From positions 1 through 41,487 of the forward strand of contig JABIPM010000040.1 of the NCBI GenBank assembly GCA_018658955.1: a stretch of 41,487 bases of DNA, in the 5' to 3' direction. Below are positions 16,195-23,615 of the stretch, piece by piece. The notes under the pieces are model-generated. The model ran no database searches. It worked only from the letters and a program-made list of their open reading frames with translations, and was not told where the DNA came from. The number at the start of each line of letters is the position of its first letter. Within the stretch, counting starts at the first letter, position 1. Origin of the DNA: Candidatus Woesearchaeota archaeon (GTDB taxonomy: Archaea > Nanobdellota > Nanobdellia > SCGC-AAA011-G17 > UBA489). The translations under genes and the position numbers were made by a program.

Positions 16195-16641
16195 CTTTTT
16201 GAATAATTTTTTAGCTTCTTCTTTATCTAAACTAGATTTAAATGCAAGCATTTCAACCAGATGCGGTTCAATTCTCATAATGTCTTTTCCAGTAATTATT
16301 CCTACCAATTTACCATCATCAATAACTGGCAAATGTTTAATTTCAGAATTTCCCATTAAAATCATTGCATCATAAATGTCTCTTGTACTTTCAATAGAAA
16401 TAAGATTTTCATCTGCAACACCATCAACAATTGTCTCATTAGGATTATTTTTTTCTGCAACAACTTTTCTAACTACATCTTGTTCAGTAATTATTCCAAT
16501 GGGAGAATTCTCTTTTAAAATTATAATGCTTCCAACTTTAGCAGTTTTCATCTGATTAGCAATCTCACAAATGGTGGTTTCACATTCAGCCGTTTGAACA
16601 TCTCTGTTCATAATTTCATAAACTTTGTAACCTGTTTCCAT
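16189..16641 (-). CDS. Two-CBS-domain protein
   Basis: This 150-residue protein is two consecutive CBS motifs, which pair into a Bateman module that binds adenosyl ligands such as AMP, ATP or SAM. The first covers about residues 8-62 (SPIGIITEQDVVRKVV at its end) and the second about 75-130 (KHLPVIDDGKLVGIITGKDIM). No catalytic domain is attached, so it probably regulates a partner. A ribosome-like AGGTAAT precedes the ATG. The ligand cannot be inferred. Confidence 0.9.
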   Translation of the reverse strand: METGYKVYEIMNRDVQTAECETTICEIANQMKTAKVGSIIILKENSPIGIITEQDVVRKVVAEKNNPNETIVDGVADENLISIESTRDIYDAMILMGNSEIKHLPVIDDGKLVGIITGKDIMRIEPHLVEMLAFKSSLDKEEAKKLFKKL

Positions 16642-16763
16642 ATTATTACCTAATAATCTTAACTATATATTCTTTGCGGCTTTTTAAATATCGACATTGT
16701 AACCCTCAAAAAGTAGTTTCAAAAGAAAGCTTTTTAAAATGAATTTTAGAGAATATATCTGAA

Positions 16764-17465
16764 ATGATAATAGATAGCCATACCCACCTTGGATTTGAAG
16801 ATATGTACCAAAAACAGAACCCTAGAGAGTTAATTAAGCTAATGGACAGGGCAGGAATAGATAAATCTGTAATATTTCCATTTGGCCCAGTTTTTTCAAA
16901 AAATCAATCTTATCAATCAGAAAACATCAAAATTAGTAAATGTTCAAACAACCCTCGATTCATTACATTCGGGAGAGTGAATCAATTAGCTCCAGATTCT
17001 CTTGAAGAAGTAGAAAGAATTAAAGATTTAGATTTTAAAGGAATAAAAATTCACACAGATGCAGCACCGTTAAACACTTACAGAGATTTAGTAAAAAAGT
17101 TAAATGAGTACTGCCTTCCAATAATGATTCATGCAGGTAACAATGAAAACTCAAATGTTGAGAATTTAAAACATCTCGAATATGAAGGAAATATCATCAT
17201 AGGTCACGGAGGAAAAGATAATATTTCAAAAGCAATTGAATTAGTAAATTCAAGAGATAATTTTTACATTGAAACTTCATTGCTTTCATTAAGTAGAACA
17301 AAAAGGTTAGTTAGACAAGTTAAGGACAAATCCAAAATTCTTTTTGGATCAGATGCTCCCTACGATTTACCAGAATTAGAAGTTAAAAAAATAATGCATG
17401 CTTGCGATCATGATAGGAAATTAGTAAGAGACATATTAGGAAAAAACTTGGAAAAAATACTATGA
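16764..17465 (+). CDS. Metal-dependent amidohydrolase (Amidohydro_2-type TIM barrel)
   Basis: This 233-residue protein carries the marks of the amidohydrolase-2 group: IDSHTHLG at the N-terminus (HxH metal ligands), PIMIHAGNN (His), IIGHGGKDN (His) and LFGSDAPYD (catalytic Asp) in order. Known members hydrolyse or decarboxylate small carboxylated substrates; the substrate here is unknown. It is on the short side for the family. Its stop overlaps the ATG of the ATP-grasp gene (ATGA), so the two enzymes are translated together and may act on related compounds. Confidence 0.85.
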   Translation: MIIDSHTHLGFEDMYQKQNPRELIKLMDRAGIDKSVIFPFGPVFSKNQSYQSENIKISKCSNNPRFITFGRVNQLAPDSLEEVERIKDLDFKGIKIHTDAAPLNTYRDLVKKLNEYCLPIMIHAGNNENSNVENLKHLEYEGNIIIGHGGKDNISKAIELVNSRDNFYIETSLLSLSRTKRLVRQVKDKSKILFGSDAPYDLPELEVKKIMHACDHDRKLVRDILGKNLEKIL

Positions 17466-18553
17466 ATACAAAAACAAAATATAACACTTTAATCTTGACA
17501 AGAGGGAGAGATCTAACTCCTGATTCTACAGAGTTAGCATTAGCATATGAAGCAACAAATAGAAATCATAAAGTTTCTTTTCAAAAACCAGAAAATTTCT
17601 ACGTTAAAAATGGAAAATTATTTGGAATTACTCGCAGGCCAAATGCAGAGACTATAGACTCCTACGAGGCATTTGGACAATACATCCAAAATGAAACTTT
17701 CATGAAACGAGAAAATCTCCCATTAGAAGAATTTGATATTATTTTTTCAAGAGTAGCATATAGAAATCCGGATGAAAAAAGAGAATTTGAAAATATGTGT
17801 ATTTATTTATCTTCATTAGAATCTTTAAATCCTAAAGTTACAATGGTAAATTCTCCATTAGGTATGTTGATGGCGGGAGCAAAAATTTACGAAACACTTA
17901 ATCTGAAAACTTACATGCCAGAAACACACATCACTAAAGATTCTAAACGTCTTGAAACTTTGATGAAGGAAGCGGCAAGAGACAACCAAGGAATTATTGG
18001 AAAACCTATTGATGGGATGGGTGGAAGCGGAGTTATTGAAATTCCTCCTGCTGGTTACAGAGGATTAAGGACTTTAGCAGAAGTACTAGTTGAACCTTTA
18101 GAAAGTACTTCTTCAATTCCTGCAATTATTCAATCAAAATTAGAAGGTGTAGATCGTAGAATTTTAATAATGGGCGAAGAAATTCTTGGAGCATATAAAA
18201 GAGTCCCTGCTGAAGAAGAGATAAGGGCAAATATTCATTTAGGCGGAACGGTTCAAGCTTATGAGTTACAAGATATCGATAGAATGATTGTAAGTTATGT
18301 TGCAGAAAAAATCAAAAAAGATGGATTATATTTTTGTGGATTAGACATTATGGGTCCAGAAGAGGACGGAACACTTGAGAATACTAGGATGCTAGAACTA
18401 AATGTAAGGTGCCCAGGTTCAATTAGAAGTTTAGAGTCTTTAGCTGAATCCTATCATGAAAAAACAGAAATTAGAAATGCAGCAGCAAGCAAGATAATAA
18501 GGTATGCTGAAAATCTACATGAAAATAAGCTGTCTTTATTAGCTCAAGAGTAA
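17462..18553 (+). CDS. GshB/RimK-like ATP-grasp ligase
   Basis: This 363-residue protein resembles bacterial glutathione synthetase GshB along its length. It has an N-terminal Rossmann-like part with YVKNGKLFGITRRPN, the linker motif NSPLGMLMAGAKI, the ATP-grasp loop IIGKPIDGMGGSG, the substrate-side DRRILIMGEEILGAYKRVP, and the metal/ATP site FCGLDIMG followed by LELNVRCPGSIR. ATP-grasp enzymes join a carboxylate to an amine via an acyl-phosphate. True glutathione synthesis is rare in archaea, so the product may be another peptide-like thiol or metabolite. It is coupled to the amidohydrolase by a 4-base overlap. Confidence 0.82.
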   Translation: MNTKTKYNTLILTRGRDLTPDSTELALAYEATNRNHKVSFQKPENFYVKNGKLFGITRRPNAETIDSYEAFGQYIQNETFMKRENLPLEEFDIIFSRVAYRNPDEKREFENMCIYLSSLESLNPKVTMVNSPLGMLMAGAKIYETLNLKTYMPETHITKDSKRLETLMKEAARDNQGIIGKPIDGMGGSGVIEIPPAGYRGLRTLAEVLVEPLESTSSIPAIIQSKLEGVDRRILIMGEEILGAYKRVPAEEEIRANIHLGGTVQAYELQDIDRMIVSYVAEKIKKDGLYFCGLDIMGPEEDGTLENTRMLELNVRCPGSIRSLESLAESYHEKTEIRNAAASKIIRYAENLHENKLSLLAQE

Positions 18554-18594
18554 TCCACTAATTTTATAAACCGTTCAAGAGCCTAAATCTTTGC

Positions 18595-18680
18595 GTGGGT
18601 GTCCCATAGTCTGGTCAATTGGGCAGGACTTAAGATCCTGTGGCTTAGTGCCTACGAAGGTTCGAATCCTTCCACCCACA
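18595..18680 (+). tRNA. tRNA-Leu (anticodon TAA)
   Basis: This is a class II tRNA with a long variable arm. Acceptor GTGGGTG pairs with CACCCAC, discriminator A. The D arm contains TGGTCAATTGG; anticodon stem CAGGA/TCCTG surrounds the loop CTTAAGA, anticodon TAA; the variable arm is TGGCTTAGTGCCTA; and the T arm is GAAGGTTCGAATCCTTC. No intron, no encoded CCA. Confidence 0.95.
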
Positions 18681-18684
18681 GTTT

Positions 18685-19014
18685 TTACCTATTATCGCCA
18701 GTACCGTTAACTTTGTTCCTCTTAATCCTACTAGTTATCTTTTCCAGATTAATTTTAGCAACTTCATCTAACTCAAAGTTTAATTCACTACATAAATTTG
18801 AAAGATACCATAGAACATCTCCTAATTCTTTTCCGATAGCCTCTCTGGCCTCCGGACTAACCTTTCCCTTACAGTCTCTAAATATTTTTTTTACTTTTTC
18901 AGCAACTTCTCCAGATTCTCCACAAAGACCCATCGTAGGATATGAAAGATTTTTCCCCACGTTTGGATAACTGGCAGTGCTTCTGGCAAGTTTTTGATAT
19001 CTGTTTAGTCTCAT
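18685..19014 (-). CDS. MazG-like nucleoside triphosphate pyrophosphohydrolase
   Basis: This 109-residue protein is one MazG-type four-helix module. The metal site is visible as GLCGESGEVAEKVKK (ExxE) and KELGDVLWYL (ExxD). Such enzymes remove pyrophosphate from non-canonical or excess NTPs/dNTPs. It lies between two tRNA genes on the opposite strand, and its stop is 5 bases from the tRNA-Leu 3' end. A second MazG-type gene at 37964 is broken, so this may be the only working copy in the window. Confidence 0.88.
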   Translation of the reverse strand: MRLNRYQKLARSTASYPNVGKNLSYPTMGLCGESGEVAEKVKKIFRDCKGKVSPEAREAIGKELGDVLWYLSNLCSELNFELDEVAKINLEKITSRIKRNKVNGTGDNR

Positions 19015-19115
19015 ATGAGTAATTTCATTATTTAATTAATAAGAATTTATCAATCTTAACCTAGATAATTCCTCCCAATACTTTTAAAAAAGAAAATCAT
19101 CATGAATAAAACAGC

Positions 19116-19187
19116 GCCACCGTAGCTCAGTGGTAGAGCACTACATTGGTAATGTAGAGGTCGCGAGTTCAAGTCTCGTCGGTGGCT
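19116..19187 (+). tRNA. tRNA-Thr (anticodon GGT)
   Basis: Acceptor GCCACCG/CGGTGGC and discriminator T are the same as in the tRNA-Thr(CGT) at 14243. The D arm is AGCTCAGTGGTAGAGC, anticodon stem CTACA/TGTAG surrounds the loop TTGGTAA (anticodon GGT), and the T arm is CGAGTTCAAGTCTCG. No intron, no encoded CCA. Confidence 0.95.
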
Positions 19188-19271
19188 TCTTATCGTACTT
19201 ACCGTACTTACTCCTCGTCCGCCAAAACTATATCAAACAGTTCTAACTTATTTCTCCAAGGAGGAAACCCC

Positions 19272-19376
19272 ATGAAGCAGCCAAAAAGGTCAAAAACCAA
19301 GATGGACCAGTATATCAAAAAAACGCATGATAACTGGTCTGTATTAGAAGATTTTGGAATATATTTTTTGCAGTAG
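19272..19376 (+). CDS. 34-residue small protein
   Basis: AAGGAGG ends 8 bases before ATG 19272, one of the best ribosome sites in the window, which is the main reason to believe this gene. The peptide starts MKQPKRSKTKMDQYIKKTHD and ends in a hydrophobic FGIYFLQ. No family is recognised. It could be read from the tRNA-Thr transcript just upstream. A T-rich stretch (about 19388-19407) follows the stop and looks like an archaeal terminator. Confidence 0.5.
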   Translation: MKQPKRSKTKMDQYIKKTHDNWSVLEDFGIYFLQ

Positions 19377-19387
19377 TATATATCCAA

Positions 19388-19407
19388 ATTTTTTCTTTTT
19401 TCTTTTT
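19388..19407 (+). terminator. Poly-T transcription terminator
   Basis: Three runs of 5-6 T residues in close succession, with no hairpin, follow the 34-residue gene. This is the typical archaeal intrinsic termination signal. Confidence 0.5.
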
Positions 19408-19465
19408 AACAACATTTAAAAGCAAGTACAGCCAATAAACTAACATATTAATGGAGGCTTACACA

Positions 19466-19759
19466 ATGAGCAAAGATCTAAAAGACATAATCTCAGAAGA
19501 AAATTACGGAACATCAAGTAATCTGGAACGAGAAAAATATAATGGAACTCAATTACCTAGGCCTTCAAATTACACCGAAGATTTAAAATTTCAAGCAGAT
19601 TTACAAGATGGAATTACTGAATTTCTAAATGATATTGGTTATGATCCATTAACAGATGATGTACAATACCAAGACACTTTATCACCAAATGATGAATTAG
19701 ACATCTTGCACGGAAAAACCTATCATATAGAATCCGGAAGTAAAAGTACTAATTATTAA
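19466..19759 (+). CDS. Small acidic protein sharing an N-terminal motif with the 15371 gene
   Basis: This 97-residue protein starts at the ATG 8 bases after GGAGG (19453-19457), rather than at the ATG at 19451 that overlaps that site. Its N-terminus (DLKDIISEENYGTSSNL, then EREKY) lines up without gaps with the start of the 15371-15916 protein. The rest is acidic and probably disordered, and no function can be assigned. TATA-like CATTTAAAAG (about 19412-19421) lies about 30 bases before the expected transcript start. Confidence 0.65.
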   Translation: MSKDLKDIISEENYGTSSNLEREKYNGTQLPRPSNYTEDLKFQADLQDGITEFLNDIGYDPLTDDVQYQDTLSPNDELDILHGKTYHIESGSKSTNY

Positions 19760-19770
19760 CTTGAATTACC

Positions 19771-20343
19771 TCAAAGGTAATTCTTTCTTTCCATTCTTTC
19801 TCTTATATTTTTCATAGTTATCGAAACGTATGTGCGAGACTTATCCAACACCTCAGCAATTTCTATATTTTTATAACCTAAAAGTTTCATATCTACTGAC
19901 AGTAGTTTGGAATAATTTAATCCATAAACTAAATCATCTAATGTTTCTTTGGCACAAACCATATCAAATCCCGAGTGGGCGCGCTTATCTTCAAACCGAT
20001 AATCTCCATTTTCAGAATTAAATTCCTCAGAGTTTATATTTGTAGAATATGTTTGAGGTTTGTTTTCTAATCTCATATATTTTCTTAAAACATTTCTGAT
20101 TCCAAATTGCATATGCATGCTTGCAAATTTTCTAAAATTTAGTCCACTATATTCCCTGTATTTACGTGTAGCCATAAGTAATCCCTCAATGGCACTATCA
20201 TAAAATTCATCCTCTGAAATTTTATAGAATTTTCGACCATATTTTTGAGAAATATTTTCTGCTAAATTCAATAAATAATCTTCATCATTTTCTATTCTTT
20301 CTCTATTTTCCAATGTAAGGATCTTATCCTTTATTCTTTCCAT
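19771..20343 (-). CDS. Sigma-70-like protein (region 2- and region 4-like segments)
   Basis: This 190-residue protein resembles bacterial sigma factors. Residues about 45-91 (including YDSAIEGLLMATRKYREYSG, LNFRKFASMHMQFGIRNVL and RKYMR) follow the sigma region 2 pattern for core-polymerase and -10 contact. Residues about 147-186 (LGYKNIEIAEVLDKSRTYVS) form a region 4-type helix-turn-helix. An upstream TTG at 20361 is an alternative start; the ATG at 20343 is preferred. It is divergent from the pilus locus across an 80-base gap. Archaea use TBP/TFB instead of sigma, so it may be a co-opted regulator or a helix-turn-helix protein of convergent design. Confidence 0.62.
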   Translation of the reverse strand: MERIKDKILTLENRERIENDEDYLLNLAENISQKYGRKFYKISEDEFYDSAIEGLLMATRKYREYSGLNFRKFASMHMQFGIRNVLRKYMRLENKPQTYSTNINSEEFNSENGDYRFEDKRAHSGFDMVCAKETLDDLVYGLNYSKLLSVDMKLLGYKNIEIAEVLDKSRTYVSITMKNIRERMERKNYL

Positions 20344-20422
20344 ACTTGCCTTAGACAACAACTCTTAATATTATTATTGGTTTTTCAGATACTCTTAAAA
20401 ATCCAAATTTCAAAGTAAAACT

Positions 20423-20911
20423 ATGAAAAATTTCAAAGAAAACTACAAATTATTACAAGAAAAATACAGTTTACCTTCATATGAAGAATTAGATAAAAAC
20501 TTCGAAATCTTAAATTCAGAAGAAAAAGTAGAATTATCATTCCCTTTAGCATTAGTAAGAAGAAGAATGTGCGAGAAACTATCTTGGATATCTTCAGGAA
20601 TTCAAACAATCATTCAACCGAATCCATCTTCACTAGTTAGTATAGAAGAGTCTTCATTTTTCACAAAAGAAGAAAAGAAGGAAGAGTTAATCAAACTATT
20701 AAAAGAATTAATGCATCTAGTAAGATCTTCAGTAGACTTAGATATAGAAAATTCAGAAGAAAAAGATGCAATTAATATTAATGAAACTTTCAAAAAATGG
20801 ACTGAACTAAAACCTAAAATAAAAGAATTTAGTAAAAAGATGAAAGATGGTTGGAAAAAAGAAACAAAAGTTACTAAAAAACCAAAAACCACTCACAATT
20901 ACTTGGGTTAG
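20423..20911 (+). CDS. Hypothetical helical protein at the head of the pilus locus
   Basis: This 162-residue protein is almost entirely alpha-helical and charged, with a Lys-rich tail (KKMKDGWKKETKVTKKPK), and no catalytic motif is seen. TATA-like CTCTTAAAAATCC (about 20392-20404) lies 20-30 bases before the ATG. It is the first gene of a run of plus-strand pilus genes, so a cytoplasmic accessory role is possible, but only context supports this. Confidence 0.65.
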   Translation: MKNFKENYKLLQEKYSLPSYEELDKNFEILNSEEKVELSFPLALVRRRMCEKLSWISSGIQTIIQPNPSSLVSIEESSFFTKEEKKEELIKLLKELMHLVRSSVDLDIENSEEKDAININETFKKWTELKPKIKEFSKKMKDGWKKETKVTKKPKTTHNYLG

Positions 20912-20948
20912 CCAAAACCTTAATAAATTTAGATTCGACCTTATAATT

Positions 20949-21548
20949 ATGAAAAAGGGACAGGTGTATCTTCTAGCAGTAATTATTATGGGATTTCTAA
21001 TCTACACAATGTTAACTCCCGTAAACTTTCTAAAAACTTCAGAGATAGAAGACGATTTTCAAGAAATTTCTAAAAATTATCAATTAGAAAGTGCAAAACT
21101 TCTAAATGAATTATTAAACACTCAAAACGTAAATCAAAATTTTGTAGAAGAAAGATTTCTTAATTTCACTGTTGCATTTACTTCATACTCCAAATCAAAG
21201 AATCCTAACTTTGGATTAGTTTATGCATTTCCATTTAACAACAAAGTTTTTTTAGGAAATTATGCAGATTCACCCCTAAATTATTCATCTACTGATCAAA
21301 TAGTGGGATGTCTTTCGGATGTAACTGCTTCAATATCTTTTGCGGGATTAAACATATCTTCTCCAAATATAGATGTGGATAACTACAGGCAATGTATAAA
21401 TTCAACAACTTACCCTCAAGAGGATAAACTAATATTAACTTTAGACGGTTTAGAATATCCTTTTACTTTAACATCCTCAAGTTCAAACTTAGTAATAATC
21501 AACAAAGAAAGCATTGAAGGAAATACTAAAATATTCATAAGTGAATAA
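20949..21548 (+). CDS. Pilin-like protein with class III signal
   Basis: The start is taken at ATG 20949, since MKKGQVYLLAVIIMGFLIYT then forms a class III (prepilin) signal: short basic tip KKG, cleavage expected before Gln, and a hydrophobic helix. A TATA-like element (CTTAATAAATT, about 20918-20928) fits this start. The 199-residue protein has a Ser/Thr/Asn-rich exported part with several Asn-x-Ser/Thr sites and two cysteines. It is probably a minor pilin or assembly component. Confidence 0.68.
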   Translation: MKKGQVYLLAVIIMGFLIYTMLTPVNFLKTSEIEDDFQEISKNYQLESAKLLNELLNTQNVNQNFVEERFLNFTVAFTSYSKSKNPNFGLVYAFPFNNKVFLGNYADSPLNYSSTDQIVGCLSDVTASISFAGLNISSPNIDVDNYRQCINSTTYPQEDKLILTLDGLEYPFTLTSSSSNLVIINKESIEGNTKIFISE

Positions 21549-21583
21549 AAAAACTAATAAACCAAATAAATCACTATAATAAC

Positions 21584-22015
21584 ATGCAAAATAACAAAAG
21601 AGGAATCTCGCCAGTAATCAGTTGGATATTAATAATTGGTTTTACCATGACTTTGGCAGGTTTTTCAATGACCTGGATGAGAGAAACAGCATCAACAACA
21701 TCTGAAAAAATGGTAGATAATATAGGCACCGATTTAGAATGTGGAGATGTTTCAATAAATGCATATAACACTTCAGGAAGCTGTGCAAAGATAAATATCA
21801 CTAACAAGGGATTTTTTACAATTACAGGAGTAAAGTTTAGATCAGGAAAGGGATTAAGCAATATTACCCAAACAATAATTCCAACAACTGAAATAGAAAT
21901 AAGTACTGGGGTAACTAATTTTTTACCAAATAATGAACTCGGAATAATTCCTGAAATATCTTATAAAGATAAAACACTAGTTTGTATAAATAAAGAGATT
22001 AGAATAAAATGTTAA
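21584..22015 (+). CDS. Archaeal type IV pilin (Pilin_N domain)
   Basis: This 143-residue protein starts MQNNKRGISPVISWILIIGF, matching the archaeal pilin N-terminal domain: basic tip, Gly before the cleavage site, ISPVI and a hydrophobic assembly helix. The short exported part carries a Cys pair (CGDVSIN and SGSCAKINI). It overlaps the next pilin gene by 7 bases. Confidence 0.88.
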   Translation: MQNNKRGISPVISWILIIGFTMTLAGFSMTWMRETASTTSEKMVDNIGTDLECGDVSINAYNTSGSCAKINITNKGFFTITGVKFRSGKGLSNITQTIIPTTEIEISTGVTNFLPNNELGIIPEISYKDKTLVCINKEIRIKC

Positions 22016-22464
22016 ACAAAAAAGGAGTTTCACCATTAATCGCAACAAGTATTCTAATTGGATTCGCAGTAGTTATCACCACAATTGCATTTCTTTTTGG
22101 AGGAGAGTTAATCGAAGAGATTCAACAAAAACAAGGAAAGACTTTAACAAAAACAATTCAATGTGATAACATGCATTTCAAAGTTACAGACATTATTAAT
22201 GACGATATTTGGTTATTAAATGATGGGACTACAGATATTCACGCATTCATGTTAAGATATGGGGGAGATGATGCAGAATATATAAATTCTCATTTAAAGA
22301 CTACAATTCCCGAAGGTGGATCAGGAAAAATAACTGCTGCAACCCCTCCAGGGATAGGAGCACTAAAATCATTAACAATTTTTGCTAAAAGTGCTGCAGG
22401 GCCAGAAGGAAGCATAATCTGGGGAACCTGTGGATCTACAGAAACATCTGTAAACTTCCCATAA
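22009..22464 (+). CDS. Archaeal type IV pilin (Pilin_N domain)
   Basis: This 151-residue protein begins MLNKKGVSPLIATSILIGFA, a typical archaeal pilin N-terminus with class III signal (NKKG then VSPLI). Its exported part includes two Cys (about 45 and 143). The ATG overlaps the end of the previous pilin gene by 7 bases, so both are on one transcript and probably enter the same filament. Confidence 0.88.
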   Translation: MLNKKGVSPLIATSILIGFAVVITTIAFLFGGELIEEIQQKQGKTLTKTIQCDNMHFKVTDIINDDIWLLNDGTTDIHAFMLRYGGDDAEYINSHLKTTIPEGGSGKITAATPPGIGALKSLTIFAKSAAGPEGSIIWGTCGSTETSVNFP

Positions 22465-22515
22465 TAGCAAACTTTAAGAATAACTAATAATAAAAATTAA
22501 ACGAGGTAATTAACA

Positions 22516-22980
22516 ATGATTAAAAACAAAAGAGGAATTTCACCATTAATCGCAACAGTTCTATTAATTGGATTCGCAGTAGCTCTGGCGGCTGTAGTAA
22601 TGACTTGGGGTCTAGATTTTATTCAATCAACAGCAGACACAACAGAGCAACAAACTGAAAACACATTAACTTGTGCAACAGAACTTTCTTTCACAATAAC
22701 TAATGTAGATCTTACTAGCGGAGAAGTTACAGTAGATAATCGTGGACAAGTAGATATTAGTTCGGTCACTTTTAGAGTTTATACTGCTACTGGAGTAACA
22801 ACTAATGAAACTATTGAAACCATTGCAAAATTTGAAGTTAAAACATTAACACCTACAATCGGGGGAGATAGTTTAGTAGATTCAACAGTAACTAAAGTTG
22901 AAGCAATCGCAACAGTACCTGGAAGTAATGGACAAGGCGACATAACTTGTTCACAAAATTTACAAAAATATCTAATTTAA
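22516..22980 (+). CDS. Archaeal type IV pilin, probable major pilin
   Basis: This 154-residue protein starts MIKNKRGISPLIATVLLIGF, then AVALAAVVMTWG, the most canonical pilin N-terminal helix of the set. GAGGT 9 bases before the ATG is a clear ribosome site. A hairpin with a T-tract lies right after the stop. Own ribosome site plus terminator suggest a strongly expressed gene, hence the major-subunit guess. The exported part is Thr/Val-rich with two cysteines. Confidence 0.88.
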   Translation: MIKNKRGISPLIATVLLIGFAVALAAVVMTWGLDFIQSTADTTEQQTENTLTCATELSFTITNVDLTSGEVTVDNRGQVDISSVTFRVYTATGVTTNETIETIAKFEVKTLTPTIGGDSLVDSTVTKVEAIATVPGSNGQGDITCSQNLQKYLI

Positions 22981-22984
22981 GTTT

Positions 22985-23013
22985 AATGGAGTAATCACTC
23001 CATTTTTTCTTTT
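22985..23013 (+). terminator. Hairpin plus T-tract terminator after the pilin gene
   Basis: AATGGAGT (22985-22992), a four-base loop AATC, and ACTCCATT (22997-23004) form a perfect 8-bp stem that runs straight into a T-rich tract. This is a bacterial-looking intrinsic terminator, placed 5 bases after the stop of the probable major pilin. It may also stabilise the 3' end of that message, with part of the transcription reading through. Confidence 0.7.
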
Positions 23014-23022
23014 TATTTTCCT

Positions 23023-23559
23023 ATGACTATTAATTCCAAAGAAAAGCAAGGCCAAATCTGGATATCTGCAATTCTATTTTTATCAATAGGAGTTATGATT
23101 ATTGTATTAATGCTCTCTGCAATTATGCCTGTAGTAGATAGGTTAGCAGACAGAAACACACTTTCTTCAACAAAGAACCTTTTACTTGAAATTGATGAAA
23201 CAATCAAAACAGTTGCAAGAGAGGGACCTGGAAGTCAAAGAAACTTAGATATCACATTAAACAAAGGAGAATTATATTTTCAAAACGACACATATCAAAT
23301 AAAGTGGATCATGGAAACAGAATCAGAATTAATGGAAAAGGGAATAGATATACCTGAAGGAAACATAGTACAACATCTAAATGCTACAAGAGTAGACCAA
23401 ATATCCAATTTAATGCTCTGGATAACTTCAGATAAATACAACACATCAATTAACTCACGGTTCTCTAATCCTTTCACCGGAAAACACACATTAACAGTAA
23501 AACACACGGGAATAATCCTCCTTAATGAGAATCCATTAATTGAACTAAAAATAACTTAA
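23023..23559 (+). CDS. Pilin-like protein with class III signal
   Basis: The N-terminus MTINSKEKQGQIWISAILFL is basic up to Gly10, then hydrophobic, the layout of a class III signal with expected cleavage before Gln. The 178-residue protein lacks the ISPVI motif of the three classical pilins. It more closely resembles archaellum stator-type or minor pilin components in general plan. It starts only 9 bases after the hairpin terminator, and no TATA box is obvious, so read-through is expected. Confidence 0.65.
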   Translation: MTINSKEKQGQIWISAILFLSIGVMIIVLMLSAIMPVVDRLADRNTLSSTKNLLLEIDETIKTVAREGPGSQRNLDITLNKGELYFQNDTYQIKWIMETESELMEKGIDIPEGNIVQHLNATRVDQISNLMLWITSDKYNTSINSRFSNPFTGKHTLTVKHTGIILLNENPLIELKIT

Positions 23560-23615
23560 TAAGATACTATTAAAAAAGCCAAAACACAGTATATAATTAT
23601 CAAAACTAGAGGTGT

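Noticed and set aside
19182..19271. N-terminal extension of the 34-residue gene from a GTG
   Set aside because: The GTG lies inside the tRNA-Thr acceptor stem. The GGAGG before ATG 19272 sets the start instead.
19771..20361. Whole window as bacterial because of NrdR, the sigma-like protein and SleB-like domain
   Set aside because: TFE, L35Ae, L10e, ABCE1, Taw1 and archaeal pilins are present throughout, so the bacterial-looking genes are better seen as acquired.
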